Of a DNA stretch of 64,000 nucleotides, positions 1 through 11,204 are shown piece by piece. Made by a program: the position numbers and the translations under genes. Numbering within the stretch: position 1 is the first letter of the stretch; each line of letters begins with the position of its first letter. The DNA lies in NCBI GenBank assembly GCA_024195585.1, contig SWBL01000086.1, positions 1 through 64,000 on the forward strand, in the 5' to 3' direction. The notes beneath the pieces were generated by a model. That model saw only the letters and a list, made by a program, of their open reading frames with translations. It did no database searches and was not told the origin of the DNA. The stretch is from Aureobasidium sp. EXF-3400 (lineage: Eukaryota; Ascomycota; Dothideomycetes; Dothideales; Saccotheciaceae).

Positions 1-759
1 ATCGGCGCACATGATTGGCCAGAATGCGGATTAGCTAGCGACAGCTCATACCCCTTGCGGGGTAAATAGCTTGAGATAATCAAATCAAATCAAATCAAAG
101 CATCAAGTGTTATGAGGATTATCTTTTGAGAACATCCCAAGGTTTATGACTCCCTTTTGCACCCTGTCATTGAATCATTCTCGTGTTTGTGATCTCTGCC
201 CATCAAAGCCAAGAACGACGGTTCTCTGCTACCGACATGCGGACCATCACTCGACAGATCCGTTTGCGGCATGACTTGATATAACCACGGGATGCACAAG
301 CAACCTGTAGAAGATGCCTCTTCTCGAACTTCGGATCTGTTCTAGTCGTGCATCGAACAGTGTTCACACAATACCTTAGCTATCATTACGGATACTCTGA
401 TTTGGACATCCCCGACCGGGCAAAATCTTTTTTTCTTTTTTTTTGATAGACCACGAGTCGATACCATATCAACCTGTCCTTGCCCGATAGAAGAAATCGT
501 TGTCTGAGAGTCGAGAGGATCTAACACCCGGCTTGGGGGTTCCCGTCGACCACTGCCAAGACGTATGCTCGGCCACACCAGATCACACTCTTATTTCTTG
601 GTTGCAGCTGCCCTTCGGTGTTCTTGTGTTTGTCGAGCAAGATATCGTTTGGTCCAAGAATCCCTTCAACGCGCTACCGCAGGTCTTCGACGTTGTTGTA
701 AGTCAATCACCATTGGTCAACAGCTCCTGGATCATCACGTCAAAACCAATACCATCAAC
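1..759. other. Intergenic sequence, no gene seen
   Basis: I find no convincing coding region. A short run of about four ATCAA-type pentamer repeats lies near 77-100. The last 200 bases are probably promoter and 5' leader of the plus-strand gene starting at 760. The open frames here have no recognisable composition or motif. Confidence 0.5.
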
Positions 760-1824
760 ATGTCCACCAACCGCTACCTCGACTACCAGAGAAACTACAA
801 GACATCCATCAAGTTCGATCGCCTCGCTCTTCTTCCCAAGCTCACCATCAACAACCTCCCTACCCAACTCTTCGCAACGATTCTCAGCCATGCGCTTTCA
901 GAGCGCCGCGACGGCTTCATTCCCAGCATCCTGAACACCGCCAAGATGTTCAAAAAGACATCGACTGCTCGCCATGCCCCCAGATACCTCCTTGTCAACA
1001 AGAGGTTCTCTCGCATTGGCAAGCAAGTCTGGTTGCAGACCGACTTCAGTCACGTCTACATCAACTCCTGGACCCCGCTGCACAAAGGCTTGATCTCGTC
1101 AGCCAGCACAATGTCTTTCGTCGTTTTGAGCCTAGATATCCGCCGTGGTGATCGTGCTCTCAACGAGAAGCTCGTCCCATCCGCTTTCGGTGCAAAGTTG
1201 CGTGAGCTTCTTCACGAGATGAAGAACTTGGAAGTGCTGATGGTCAGAGTCTGGCATGGAATCGGCAGCCTGGGTCCCGTCTCGGAGATCATCATGAACA
1301 ATTTCTCCGGCGTCAGAGTCAAGCAGGCAGTCAACATTGCCAGCATTCTCTCCCTCGAAGGAGGAGTCGACCGAGACAGAGGTTGCCCTGGCTTACTCTC
1401 TGTCTACTACATCAAGAACTTCATGTCGCACCTCCTTCGTAAGTCACCTTTTGCAGACCCTATCCGCGAAACGTGATGAACCTGACTAATATGCTTTGCA
1501 GATATGCCCATGAAGAAGATCCCCAAGCCCACAACTGCATACCTCGATGAGTCCGAGCTCCTGCTCAAGATTCCCATCTGGCGCGGCTGCGCTGCAACCC
1601 GCAAGAGCGCTGAGGGCGCTTGGATGCCTGTCATGATTGAGAAGCAGCCCGAGGAGCAGCAGGAGGTCCGTTCTGTTGAGGAGGACGAGGCCTTGACTCA
1701 GCTGCTCAAGGATCGTATGAAGGACGTCCCATGGGTCAAAGACGCAGTTCGCGTTCGTAAGAGACAGCAGAAGGCTCAGGAGAAGAAGAAGGGAGCAGAC
1801 AAGGAGAAGAGCGAGGAGGTTTGA
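760..1824 (+). CDS. F-box-like domain protein
   Basis: Two exons, 760-1438 and 1502-1824, joined across a 63-nt intron (GTAAGT donor, CTGAC branch point, GCAG acceptor), give 333 residues in one frame. I chose the Met at 760 because the codons upstream look like leader sequence. Residues about 24-75 read as a degenerate F-box (LPTQLFATILSHAL followed by LLVNKRFSRIGKQVW), the pattern by which F-box proteins bind Skp1 in SCF ubiquitin ligases. The C-terminus is a highly charged Lys/Glu/Arg tail, probably helical. No repeat domain for substrate binding is recognisable. The F-box reading comes from pattern only; a 2EXR-like domain is the alternative. Confidence 0.7.
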
Positions 1825-2279
1825 AAGAGCACTCATCTCGCCGGCAGACTCGCTGGTTTTCCATGGCATCAAAATGCAAATTGTAATTCTAGATTAGGAA
1901 CTGTCCATTGAGAATGACACTTCTCTTGGCTCTCTCTGGACGTATCCTTATTTCGTACACGTCTTTGCATTTTTATAGCTTGTCCAAAAGCTTGTAACGG
2001 GTATGAGATGTAGTCCGGATGTATAGTTCTCGATGATGTGACGGTCTCTCATCAGTCGGTTTCGTTGGACACATGGCTATCTGAGAGCGATTTGGGCAAT
2101 TCTATAAGTCTTTGAAACAAAGCTTGTCAAAGGGAGGCTCGATCCAGGCCATTTGTATCAAGGGCTCGCATAAAGTCCGGATTTGGCAGGCTTTGTTCGT
2201 AAAACACTAACCCACGCAATCTTGCCAAAGTGCCCAATCTACTATCAGCTCAAGGGTAGAAATCACGAAGAACGAAGAT
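1825..2279. other. Intergenic sequence between two plus-strand genes
   Basis: AT-richer sequence that should hold the 3' end of the F-box-like gene and the promoter of the HExxH gene. No RNA gene, repeat or coding segment was found. Confidence 0.45.
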
Positions 2280-3848
2280 ATGGATGGTTCAGACGATACA
2301 GATATGCCCGACGCCGGCGACGAGTCCGATCGCTCAAGTATCGTCAGCGTCATCACTCCACCCTCCGACGTCCTACGCACTTACAGCGCCATTGATCCTC
2401 CACAATTACCTCATTTCACCATCATCAATGGACAGTCGCACGAGAAAGACTGGCACAAGCATTCCTGGCGCTACACCGCACGCAAAGATCCCCACAGCAC
2501 TGGTTTCGAAGTTCGACAACTGGACATCGACCAATTCAATGGCCATGAAGTGCCCGACTGGAACAACTTGTTCTACTGGCCGCAAAAATATAATCTTGGG
2601 CCTCCAACTCATGACGCAGATTGGCATGGTTTAATCGCTAAATGGGGCCTTCCTGTGTTGGAAAAAGCTGGTTTTCTGAACTACTACCCTCTTGATGATG
2701 ACGACTACGCAGAGCCTATTGGAAGACTGGCTAGAGCGAGAAATCCAGATCAAGATGACGACAAGCGCATCCATCCAGTGTTTCGAAGAGAGATGTGGCC
2801 TGATATCGATGATGATCAGTACCAGCTCCTGGAGCCAGCATTACTTCTGGCGAGTGCATTGCTGGATGACCCAGGCACGTTAGCTTTCTTCCACGCCATC
2901 TCTGACTTGAAATCGATGACAGAGTTCGAGGACGAAGTGCATGGCAAGTGTAAAGTTGCAAGTGTGCCTGCCACCTTGAGCAACGCGCAAGAGACCGAGG
3001 TCTACCGAAAGATACTCGCGATGCGGAATTGGTTGGAATGGAGATTTGCGCCAGCGCCGGAAATGGTGAAAGCCAATGCTGTTGCGTTAACCGATTGGCG
3101 GGACGATATGGATGGGAACAGACTGAAGGCATCTAATGAGTAAGTATGGCCATCCATAACATCTTGACCCGTGCTGACAGCGTGCAGGCATTGTACCCAG
3201 TCCACAATTTACGTCTGTCAGACCTTTTTAGACGTACTGAAGAGATATGACGATGACATTTCAAACCAGGCAGGAAACCACAAAGAGGCATTGGAAGCTT
3301 GGCTAGACCTTGCTCACGTCCCTGAAAGCCGCCGACCGAAGCAAATCGACCCTGATTCTGCCTACGAACGCACGAACTTCCAGTTGGCTGACACAATTGT
3401 ACATGAGTTTTGCCACGCTTTCAATGGAGCTTACTTCCCAGATCGAGACGACGGTGCTCCTGTTGAACCATGGATCCAAGGAAACAGAAGTAACGAACTT
3501 GGTCATGCTCTGATTGTTCATCTGATAGGGGGTGACCCTTCTGCGATGCTCAGATTTAGTAGCTCGAGACTGCAAGAGCATGAACAAGGGTGTTCTATAC
3601 CATTTGGTTTCTGGTTCGCCAAGCGGTGGGATCTTTGGAGGGAGAAGGCAGGATCCGAGAGGACCACGACAGCCGACAAGGATCAGGCTTTCAACACTGC
3701 TCAGGTCTTTTATCCTGTACCTCAAAAGTATATCCACAATATGAGTACCAAAGAGACTTGGATACACCAGGTGCCTAGGTATGGATTGGCAGCACTCAGA
3801 CTACCAAGACTAGAAGAGTGGGCAATCATGCAGAGGAAAAGCACATAG
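2280..3848 (+). CDS. Putative zincin-like protein with HExxH motif
   Basis: Exons 2280-3139 and 3188-3848 join across a 48-nt intron to give 506 residues; the split codon restores a Glu. The N-terminal ~30 residues are acidic. The second exon carries HEFCH at about residues 359-363, followed by E380 and, in NELGHAL, E390 and H393. HExxH with a downstream Glu about 25 residues away is the zinc site of gluzincin-type metallopeptidases, so this could be a protease or a relic of one. I see no signal peptide or membrane segment, so an intracellular location is likely. I could not assign a family, and the fold outside the motif is not recognised. The motif could also be chance in an uncharacterised fungal protein. 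Confidence 0.65.
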
Positions 3849-4154
3849 TATGCAGCAAGAATACATTGGTCTGATATTCAGCCTCTCCCAATCTGCCATC
3901 ACCTGTGTGGTATAATTATCAAAATGCAAGAAAGTTTATTGTTTTCAGTTATTTCCACTGAAGTAGACACGAGATCCTGTTGCGAACTTGGTCATTTGTC
4001 AAACTATAGTGACTTCCAGACACACCACCCCAACCAGCTTTTCGCGTCATCAAAACAAATCGTGCTTGTTTTCATCCACTCAAACACCTCCCGCGCAGCC
4101 AGACAACAGCACCTCTCCCTCCTTTCAATCAACAACCTCTCTTCTTCACCAACA

Positions 4155-4856
4155 ATGGCCTCCTTCCACCCCACTGTTGGCGCCCTTCGTCTGCCCGCCC
4201 TCGCCCCTCCTGCCATCCAGACCATCGACCTGGACCTGCTGCCCTCGGACGGCGTCGATGCGTTCTGCCACCACAACGACCCTGACTTCGCGGTCGTCAA
4301 CCCTGACACCGTCGCTGAAGACTTTCGCGCCGCCATCAGTCACCAGGCTGATCTTCAAGTCCTCTTCGGTATGCATTTGACGTATACGCTCATGCGAGAT
4401 CGTCGGCTAATAATCAACATAGGAGGCATCCCTTTCAAGATTCGCGGGCTCCCTCTCGGTTACCAGGCTGAGCATCGTCTCTACGATGCACGCAGGGAGT
4501 TGAGGATCTACGGCCACCCTAGCGGCGGGTACTTCAAGTCCTGGACCAAGTGGGGTGAGCACCTCACCTCCCTGCTCAAGGAGGACCTGGTGCACTGCAC
4601 CTGTCAGCTGTGTGCTGGTGGTTGGCGCCAACGAGCACCCGCCAACGCCGCCATCAACGTTGGCCTGCCTCTGGTCGCTGGTGGTGCCGTTGCTGCAGCT
4701 CTTGCAGCCACTGTTGCTCGTGAAGAGCAGAGGGCCCGGGAGGCAGAGGCCACTCTGCAGAGTGCGCAGCTCCTTGTTCGCGCCGCCAGTGTTGAGGATC
4801 TGCCTCAGTGGCAGAAAGCCATCATCAATGAGGCTTTGGAGAGAATCGTTGGTTGA
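4155..4856 (+). CDS. Clr2-like (transcription-silencing domain) protein
   Basis: Start at 4155 after a CT-rich leader. A 54-nt intron (4369-4422, donor GTATGC, branch GCTAAT, acceptor ATAG) is stop-free and a multiple of three, so the unspliced frame is also open; spliced product 215 residues. The block GIPFKIRGLPLGYQ, then GHPSGG with FKSWTKWGEHL and a final CTCQLC, resembles the fungal Clr2 transcription-silencing domain, which in fission yeast belongs to the SHREC heterochromatin complex. Here it is short and stands alone, ending in an Ala-rich helix and a charged helical tail. The match is from memory of the motif order, so the family call is tentative. The 3849-4154 gap before it shows only promoter-like sequence. 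Confidence 0.6.
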   Translation: MASFHPTVGALRLPALAPPAIQTIDLDLLPSDGVDAFCHHNDPDFAVVNPDTVAEDFRAAISHQADLQVLFGMHLTYTLMRDRRLIINIGGIPFKIRGLPLGYQAEHRLYDARRELRIYGHPSGGYFKSWTKWGEHLTSLLKEDLVHCTCQLCAGGWRQRAPANAAINVGLPLVAGGAVAAALAATVAREEQRAREAEATLQSAQLLVRAASVEDLPQWQKAIINEALERIVG

Positions 4857-5471
4857 GCTCGTCTTCGAAGTTAGGCAAACCCCCTTTTGATGCCCCGTCT
4901 TGTATTATAGTGTACAAATATTCATCTCTCTTTTCTTTCGATGCCAACCGAATGCGGTCTACAACAATGCATAGTGTTCTTGTGACTTCAATCATGTCCG
5001 AAGAGAGCCCCGTGTAATCTATATGTTGATTTGTTTCTCTGGCCGTTGTTGCTACTGAGATACAGCTCTGCATTTCGATAAGCTCTTTGACATAGAAGGT
5101 TCCTTCTGAGATAGCGATTGTTCAGAAGCTATGAGCCATTAGACAAAGTGTGCCTCCCAATCAGATCACCATCAAACTGCATAGAAGCTTTTCTTAACAT
5201 GACATGACATCTTGGGAAACGATGATGGTGACATGCGGTCGAAAACATTCTGAGACAAAAATGCCAAGCCCCTGAGGTCGACATAGATATTCACCTCTGT
5301 CACGTTTTCACACCGACACGTACTCCTTTCTTCCTCTGTCTCCACAACCAACAAAGATCACCGCGACTTCAGAAAGGATCACCTCTGACATCTGACTTGC
5401 TGCCATCGTTGCAAGTGGTTTCTCGTTTCTCTTACCCCTATCAACCAAAGCATCTAAGCACTCCTGGAAAC
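4857..5471. other. Intergenic sequence
   Basis: No supported gene. A minus-strand open frame at 5172-5354 includes FLSQNVFD, which recalls NLSQNVFD in the possible minus-strand gene near 10.0 kb. The similarity is too short to call a relic. Confidence 0.35.
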
Positions 5472-7151
5472 ATGTGTTTAAACACGTTTACGCGTTGCTT
5501 GAGGGCCCCTAGGACTGGCCGTGTCCATCAAAGTTCTCCTCACGACGAGAAAAAGCAGCCACTGCTACCCGAGTGTATGTTTTCTTTGCTGCTTGATCAA
5601 TCTGCGGGACAGGACTAACACAACGCAGCTGCGCTCATCACGACCCAAAACCGTCCCTTGAAGAAGACAATCAAAAAGGTGGCATTCACGCCCACTCTCC
5701 AAGACGTTCAAGATAGCCTGTCTCGCAAGGAACGCAGAGCTAGCTTGTCTTCCCTGTCAGACCACGCCACCATGGGGATTGTTGACTTTTACGTTGAGAC
5801 TACAAGCTCTTGTTCAAGCAGCATCTCCCTCCTCGCTGAAGTCGGTAGCACAGTGTGCGGTCCATCTGTCAACGACGTCTCCTTTCGTCATTCCATAATG
5901 CAAACTCCCATTTCGCACATGCGCAACGTCTCTGACACGGCTGTGTTTGGTGACGAGAGTACGACTTCTTTCTCTGAGGAGCCACACCCCTGGACTGTTT
6001 GGAACTCTGAGCCTCACGGCTATTCTTTGGTCACCTGCTACGACAGCACACGCGGTCTCATGAACAAAAGCACAACAACCGCCACTTCTCTGGACGCGCC
6101 CATGAGCCATGGCACAATGATCTCTGGCTCCCTAAACATCACCGCACCTGATTGCGCTTCGCAAGCCGACAAGGTCTACGACAGCAGACTCCTCATCAAG
6201 GGTTCCTCCAAGACTGTCACCCACTTCCCAACGCACATCGCATCGTGTACCCACGCCACTAGTCACAGTACAAAGACTTCAGGAAACCTCAACAAGACGG
6301 ACTTGAACAAGACATCGCCGACTCAGCCAGCCGCCTCGACTAGTGGCTCTCCTACCCTGAACGCCGCCATCTCATCTGCCTCTCAATCAGCAGGCGCTTC
6401 ACCTGGGACTGTCAGAGCGGGCCAGTCCGCTGAGCAGCACAAATGTTGCATCGGCGTGCTCAGCGCATTCGAGGCCAAGTTCTTGAACGAGGAAGACAAG
6501 CAAGCAATTCTCGAAGGCGGCTGTCACGGTCTTTGCTCAGTACAGGTGACAAGCATGAACAACAACCCTGCCAACAAAGGACCGTCGAGAGCCAGTAGCC
6601 TCAAGCCATCACCTCCTACCAGAGGCCCTTCCGATCGTCCCGCTCGCTTCATCTCCCCTATGCCTTCAGACATCATGCCCAACGGTCGTTGGGGCGAAGG
6701 CTCTACTCTGCCTCGTTTCTCACGACGTCGTGTCGCTGCTGAATACAAGAGACCTCGATCAGCCCTTGCACTCGTCGAACACCCGTCTCGCAAAGTAGGC
6801 CGCTCCAGAGGCATTCTCCACGTCCAACCTGACTCTCTGGTGCAGGCCAATCGTGCATCTTCTCGCAACGCCATTCGGTACATCAAGCCGAGCCCCCTGG
6901 TCAATTACAGGTTCGATGATCTTTCTTCAGGCTCCCTCGACCACCTTTTCTCAATCACTCATCATTCCAAGCAGAAGCTCAGAAGACAGGTCAAGTATGG
7001 CGATCTGAGGCACGAGTTTGAGAACGACGGTCAGCTCGCAGAAAAGGCTCGTCTGACTGTCCAGGCAAACGAGGCTCAAATTACCGTCCAGGCAAAGGAG
7101 AAGAGCTCGTCGGGCCGCAAGTTGTTCAGGCGTCTGCGCGCTCTGTTCTGA
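5472..7151 (+). CDS. Ser/Thr-rich, basic low-complexity protein, function unknown
   Basis: Exons 5472-5574 and 5629-7151 (intron 54 nt, GTATGT donor, ACTAAC branch point) give 541 residues in frame. An in-frame Met at 5397 is also possible; I prefer 5472 (MCLNTF). The protein has no recognisable fold. It is rich in Ser, Thr and Pro in the middle and strongly basic in the last third, with many RS and RR pairs and a terminal KLFRRLRALF. That composition suggests an intrinsically disordered nuclear or regulatory protein, but this is inference. No membrane segment is present. Confidence 0.6.
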
Positions 7152-7649
7152 AAACGGAAAGGATTTTGATGCTCGGCTGCACTGATATGGAGACGTGGAG
7201 ACGCTATGATCACGGTATGAAAGCTAGAGAGATAGATCAAGAGAGGAAGAACAGAGGTAGTCAGGGTTTCAACAGTCGTTAATCGAAAGGAGGTTTGGAA
7301 ACAAGGTTTGGAAAGGAGGAGTGAAAGGGAGTCTTGATGATAAGGCCACGAGTCAAGAAACTTGAAGGACTGGGGGCAGAAAGAGACCTGTACAATAGTG
7401 ATTCAGGATAACCATGAAGGCACAAACACAGTTTTGTACCACCACCCATCAATCTCGATCGCGTGAAATGTACTTGCACCATCTGGTTGAACGTATAGTA
7501 GAGTGAGATCCGGATGCTCGAGTCCGATGGAAAGCTACAAAGGGCGTATGGCACGTCAGCTGACCCACAAAGCACATGCAAAGTATTATCGAAGTTTCAA
7601 CCTCTTCCCTGCAAGCCCTCATGAACTAACCACCCCTGGCATAATTATC
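7152..7649. other. Intergenic sequence, no gene seen
   Basis: 3' flank of the preceding gene and promoter of the next. No RNA gene or repeat recognised. Confidence 0.4.
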
Positions 7650-8422
7650 ATGGCCATCCTACTTCCTCCTTCCTCTCCCATCGAGCTCTGCCACCGCTCA
7701 ACGAGCGTGTTGGCAACTCGCGGCCGCATCGCGCCTGGCGCTTTGCCAGTCTCGCTGCGCGAGCATCCCATCTGGGGACACTTTGTCACCCATGAGGGCT
7801 CTGCTGACGAGCGCGACTGCATGGTCGCTGATGCTCACAGGTATGACAGTACTTTCGTGTTGATGGACACCTATGCTGACAATGGTCGCAGAGCACAAGT
7901 TCCCCTGCCTCCTGCCCTCCTCGAGAGGAAGAAAGATGAGCTTCTCGAGGCTCATTCGCCCGTCAAGTTTCGGTAGAAGCGCCTGCACTTGATTGTGATG
8001 GAATCGTGTCTGACTCGCTCTATAGTGTCATTGACGCCAATGAAGCTCTGAACGGCTTCAAGTATGACAAGATTGGCGGCTCGACTGTGCCCCTGGCCAT
8101 GGTGGTAGCTTGTGTGGTCGAGCAACCTCGTAAGCCTGTCATAACCGACCTTGTTGGATACCCTTTACTGACCCATTCAGCTTACAAGGTTGAACCCGCT
8201 GCCACCTCGGGCAAATGTACCGAGCACAAGCTTCGTCGTCAGAAGGGCCAACCTCCGCGCGGAGAGCGCTGTGTAGACCGTAATATGAAGAAGCACAAAG
8301 CTTTGTTCTTTTTTTCCTTGTCCATTGAGAGTTTCGAGATGTGCATCTTTGTTCCTTCAAGTTGGTTCGTTCATGACTTTCTCCAACTCTTTGAGCATTG
8401 TTCTTGTCGCTTTGTTCATTGA
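7650..8422 (+). CDS. Four-exon gene, product unknown
   Basis: Exons 7650-7840, 7892-7972, 8026-8129 and 8181-8422 join with consistent phases (introns 51, 53 and 51 nt) to 205 residues. The first and third introns are stop-free multiples of three; the second contains the stop that ends the unspliced frame, so splicing is needed to reach VIDANEALNGFKYD. The product has no recognised domain. The last ~45 residues (FFFSLSIESFEMCIF onwards) look more like untranslated sequence, so the true 3' end may differ. Confidence is moderate for exons 1-3 and low for the end. Confidence 0.5.
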
Positions 8423-8580
8423 AGAATTGTATTGTTCGCCCATCAAGCTCAGCTACAGGTTACCGCTGGAAACAATTCATACATAACCGCCGGTGCGCAG
8501 CATTGGACAGGGTTTTCAATTCAACATCTATCCAAAGGACTCAACTACACCACCAAGAAACAAACTCTCCAGACACTCCA

Positions 8581-9471
8581 ATGTGCTTCTTTGAGAGACA
8601 AATTCCCCACTGCCGTCTGTGTGGTGGTGCTGGAGTTCCTGAGCTTTGGTTTTTAGGTTGCCCATTTGGATTGAGCAGCGATGACTGCAACCTTCGCTTT
8701 GAGAACACCGTTAACATTATTAGGGATCATCCATCTTGCGTTTCGCTTGACCAGCTCTCCCGCGATGTCCTCATGGGTGTTCCTCCTCCCGAGATCGCTG
8801 AGCCTCCTGTTCTCTCTGACCACACTGTCTACAGACCAACAATACCTGAGTATGCTCGCACTTTACCTGCAGGCTGGACCGCTAACGCTGTAAACGATGG
8901 AACTCCGTCTGAGGCCGTCAATCTGGCCACTCAGCACCGTGCCACTCTAGTCAGCATGATGGAGGATCTGGTTCCGACCGTTCAGTCACTGAATGTCACT
9001 GTTGCTCCCCTTGATGCTCGCCTTCGTCTCGTCATCGAGTGGTGTGAAGCCTACATGGCAGGTATGATCGTTGCTGCGAACAACTACATCGACAACGTTC
9101 ACTATGCTGAGTTTGAGATTGCGAACAACACTATGTATTCTGATCAGGCTCAAAGAGATCTCGCTATCATCGTTGATGGTATCAACAATCACTTGAGTCC
9201 TTTTGAGGGTGGATGGATCTGGCACAGAAGGTTTTCTGATCTGTTCGTTCATCTTCGCCGTATGGCTGGTGAGTTGTCCCCTCCAAGACCTGCTACTGAT
9301 GAGCTTCCTCCCTTGAGAAGAAGACGTGGTGCTGTTGCTGGTCTAGATGACACTGCTGCTGCTGATCACTCAGACTTCTTGCCGCCCGCTGATCTGTATC
9401 TTCCTGAAGATGCTTTCTCTGATGATGATGATGAGGCTATGGATGAGGATTGGGACGCGTATGACTCTTAG
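8581..9471 (+). CDS. Unknown protein with acidic C-terminus
   Basis: A single open frame; I start at 8581 (MCFFERQIPHCRLCGG) rather than at the frame's first Met because the codons before it look like leader. 296 residues. The N-terminus holds CxxC and a further Cys in about 20 residues, a possible small metal site. The middle is helical in character. The C-terminal ~50 residues end in an acidic run (SDDDDEAMDEDWD). No family recognised. Confidence 0.6.
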   Translation: MCFFERQIPHCRLCGGAGVPELWFLGCPFGLSSDDCNLRFENTVNIIRDHPSCVSLDQLSRDVLMGVPPPEIAEPPVLSDHTVYRPTIPEYARTLPAGWTANAVNDGTPSEAVNLATQHRATLVSMMEDLVPTVQSLNVTVAPLDARLRLVIEWCEAYMAGMIVAANNYIDNVHYAEFEIANNTMYSDQAQRDLAIIVDGINNHLSPFEGGWIWHRRFSDLFVHLRRMAGELSPPRPATDELPPLRRRRGAVAGLDDTAAADHSDFLPPADLYLPEDAFSDDDDEAMDEDWDAYDS

Positions 9472-9695
9472 TGTTTTCTCACGGTAAGTTCGATCATTCT
9501 GGCGTTTTGGGGATGGTATATGATTTTTTTTGTTGTCACTCCACTAATACAATATAACCTTAATATTACAAATTTTTGTGTGTCTTTCTCTGGTGCCAAC
9601 GTGATTTCGTGTAACCTTCCCGCATATTGATGGTGTATCAAAACTATGACTGCTGTTTTGGGGAGCATTTCGGCTATGAACAACTGCCCAAAGCA

Positions 9696-10247
9696 CTAGT
9701 AGACTCTCCTTGAACGTTTATCAAGTTTCCTTTGGCTCTCAAGATACAACAATCTGTTCCAAAATACAGCTTCATCCAGAGAAACACCTCTGATCAGACT
9801 GCTTCTATAGAATACCCACATATGTTTGCATATTACTGTGCATTTCGATAGTGTCTTGCCAGTCCAATGTTGAGTACTGAAATTTGGATGGACCATGGCA
9901 CGTGATAGAAGGTACATCTGCGGGCATTACCCTAGTCGTATCTCCTCTGTAGTATCGCCACTATCAAAGACATTCTGTGACAAATTCGATATATGTTCAG
10001 CTGCACGAATTGCTAAGAGTGTGGATGCAACTTTGATCTCGACGAGGGTGGTCGGATCAAAAATAATTTGAGTGTGCACATGATAACTTCCGTCACTCCA
10101 ACTTACCAACGAGATCTCATCCAGCCAGTCCTCCTACATTAGCTTTGCGAACCACAAAACATCAGATCTTTGCGCATAACCTTTTCTGGCCTCCAACAAC
10201 GCACTCAAATTGCAAGGTAGGTCTTCTGAGAGCAATGCCAATTGCAT
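9696..10247 (-). pseudogene. Possible broken minus-strand gene, unknown product
   Basis: Reading from 10247, one frame runs MQLALLSEDLPCNLSALL to a TAG at 10136-10134, then continues without change of frame (EDWLDEISLVSWSDGSYHV) to a second stop near 9927. Splicing a GTAATG...TTTCAG intron there joins it to a last exon ending at 9696. The only block to one coding region is the TAG, which a single C-to-T change of CAG would explain. A 27-nt intron would also remove it but would be unusually short. The start lies 57 bp from the divergent C2H2 gene at 10305. No domain recognised. It could also be a chance frame. Confidence 0.35.
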
Positions 10248-10304
10248 CTCACCCCATTTGCGCGTCAAAAGAGCCCTGGACTTACACTTCTTCCGACCGA
10301 CAGC

Positions 10305-10814
10305 ATGTCCAACGAAGTTGACAGAGAGTCGCTTGAGTACTTGCTCGCCTACCCAGAGATGCCACCAGGTTTCCCGGCCCCTGTGCCAGTCAAACAGGAA
10401 CCTGAGGTCGAAAGCGCCAACATTCCCATCAAGCGCGAGCCTGGCACAGAGGACCAGGAAGTCAAGACCGAAGGGCACGACGTCAAGGCCGAGGAGCAAG
10501 AGATCAAGCAAGAAATCAAGCAAGAAGTAGAGGTTCTTGAGCACCTTGTCACCACCTACCGCCCCTACGGCACTACCCCTGACGAAGATGGATACACCAT
10601 CACTTGCCGCCTCTGCAATGTCACTTGCAAAAACCTGCTGGAGTTGTGGGCTCATTGGCTTGTTCATGTGGGCGTGGATACTACAAAGTGCATTGTCTGC
10701 AATATGCGCTGCTCCAACATGGAGATGGCTAAGAAGCATGTCACTCATGGCAGACATCTCAACAAGATGCGCAGACTTGGAATTGATGGTGAAAACCCCG
10801 CCAGGGGCACATGA
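10305..10814 (+). CDS. Two-finger C2H2 zinc-finger protein with clustered SUMO-consensus sites
   Basis: 169 residues; start at 10305 (MSNEVDRE). Residues 29-73 contain six hydrophobic-Lys-x-Glu tetrapeptides (VKQE, IKRE, VKTE, VKAE, IKQE, IKQE; Lys 30, 43, 54, 61, 68, 72), the consensus for SUMO attachment by Ubc9. The C-terminal half has two C2H2 fingers: C101-C104-H117-H121 and C129-C132-H145 with H148 or H151. This is the layout of a small nuclear DNA- or RNA-binding protein regulated by sumoylation. The zinc fingers are visible in the sequence; sumoylation is inference from motifs. The tail after the second finger is short and basic. Confidence 0.75.
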   Translation: MSNEVDRESLEYLLAYPEMPPGFPAPVPVKQEPEVESANIPIKREPGTEDQEVKTEGHDVKAEEQEIKQEIKQEVEVLEHLVTTYRPYGTTPDEDGYTITCRLCNVTCKNLLELWAHWLVHVGVDTTKCIVCNMRCSNMEMAKKHVTHGRHLNKMRRLGIDGENPARGT

Positions 10815-11204
10815 GAGGTATGTGTGGATCTCTCACTCTTCTCTACGTACGCTAACGACTGCAGCGAGTAGATCAAGCATCGCTGGTGATAAATGTCGAG
10901 GGTGGATCGGGCAGCACAAAGGAAGCGAGGATGAGCACGAGATGGAAGAGCAAATGGCAATGGGCATCACAAAACTACGATAGCATGTCAGATAAACAGC
11001 AGCATTGGCTCAGAAACATTCTGCTGTGTAGTATCTTCTTCCAAAAGGGGTGCAACATTGTGCACGTTAGTGGGTCGTGGAAGGGTCTGATAGTGAGCGA
11101 GTCCTAGGGCTTGGCACTGGCTACCATAATGTCAACAATCACAACTGTACCTCATCACTCCTTCCCAAACCCTGCCATCTCAACAGTTTACGCGAGTACC
11201 GAAA

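Noticed and set aside
10134..10757. 207-residue minus-strand frame over the C2H2 gene.
   Set aside because: Its larger part is the antisense shadow of the zinc-finger gene; only the end beyond 10247 was kept as part of the possible minus-strand gene.
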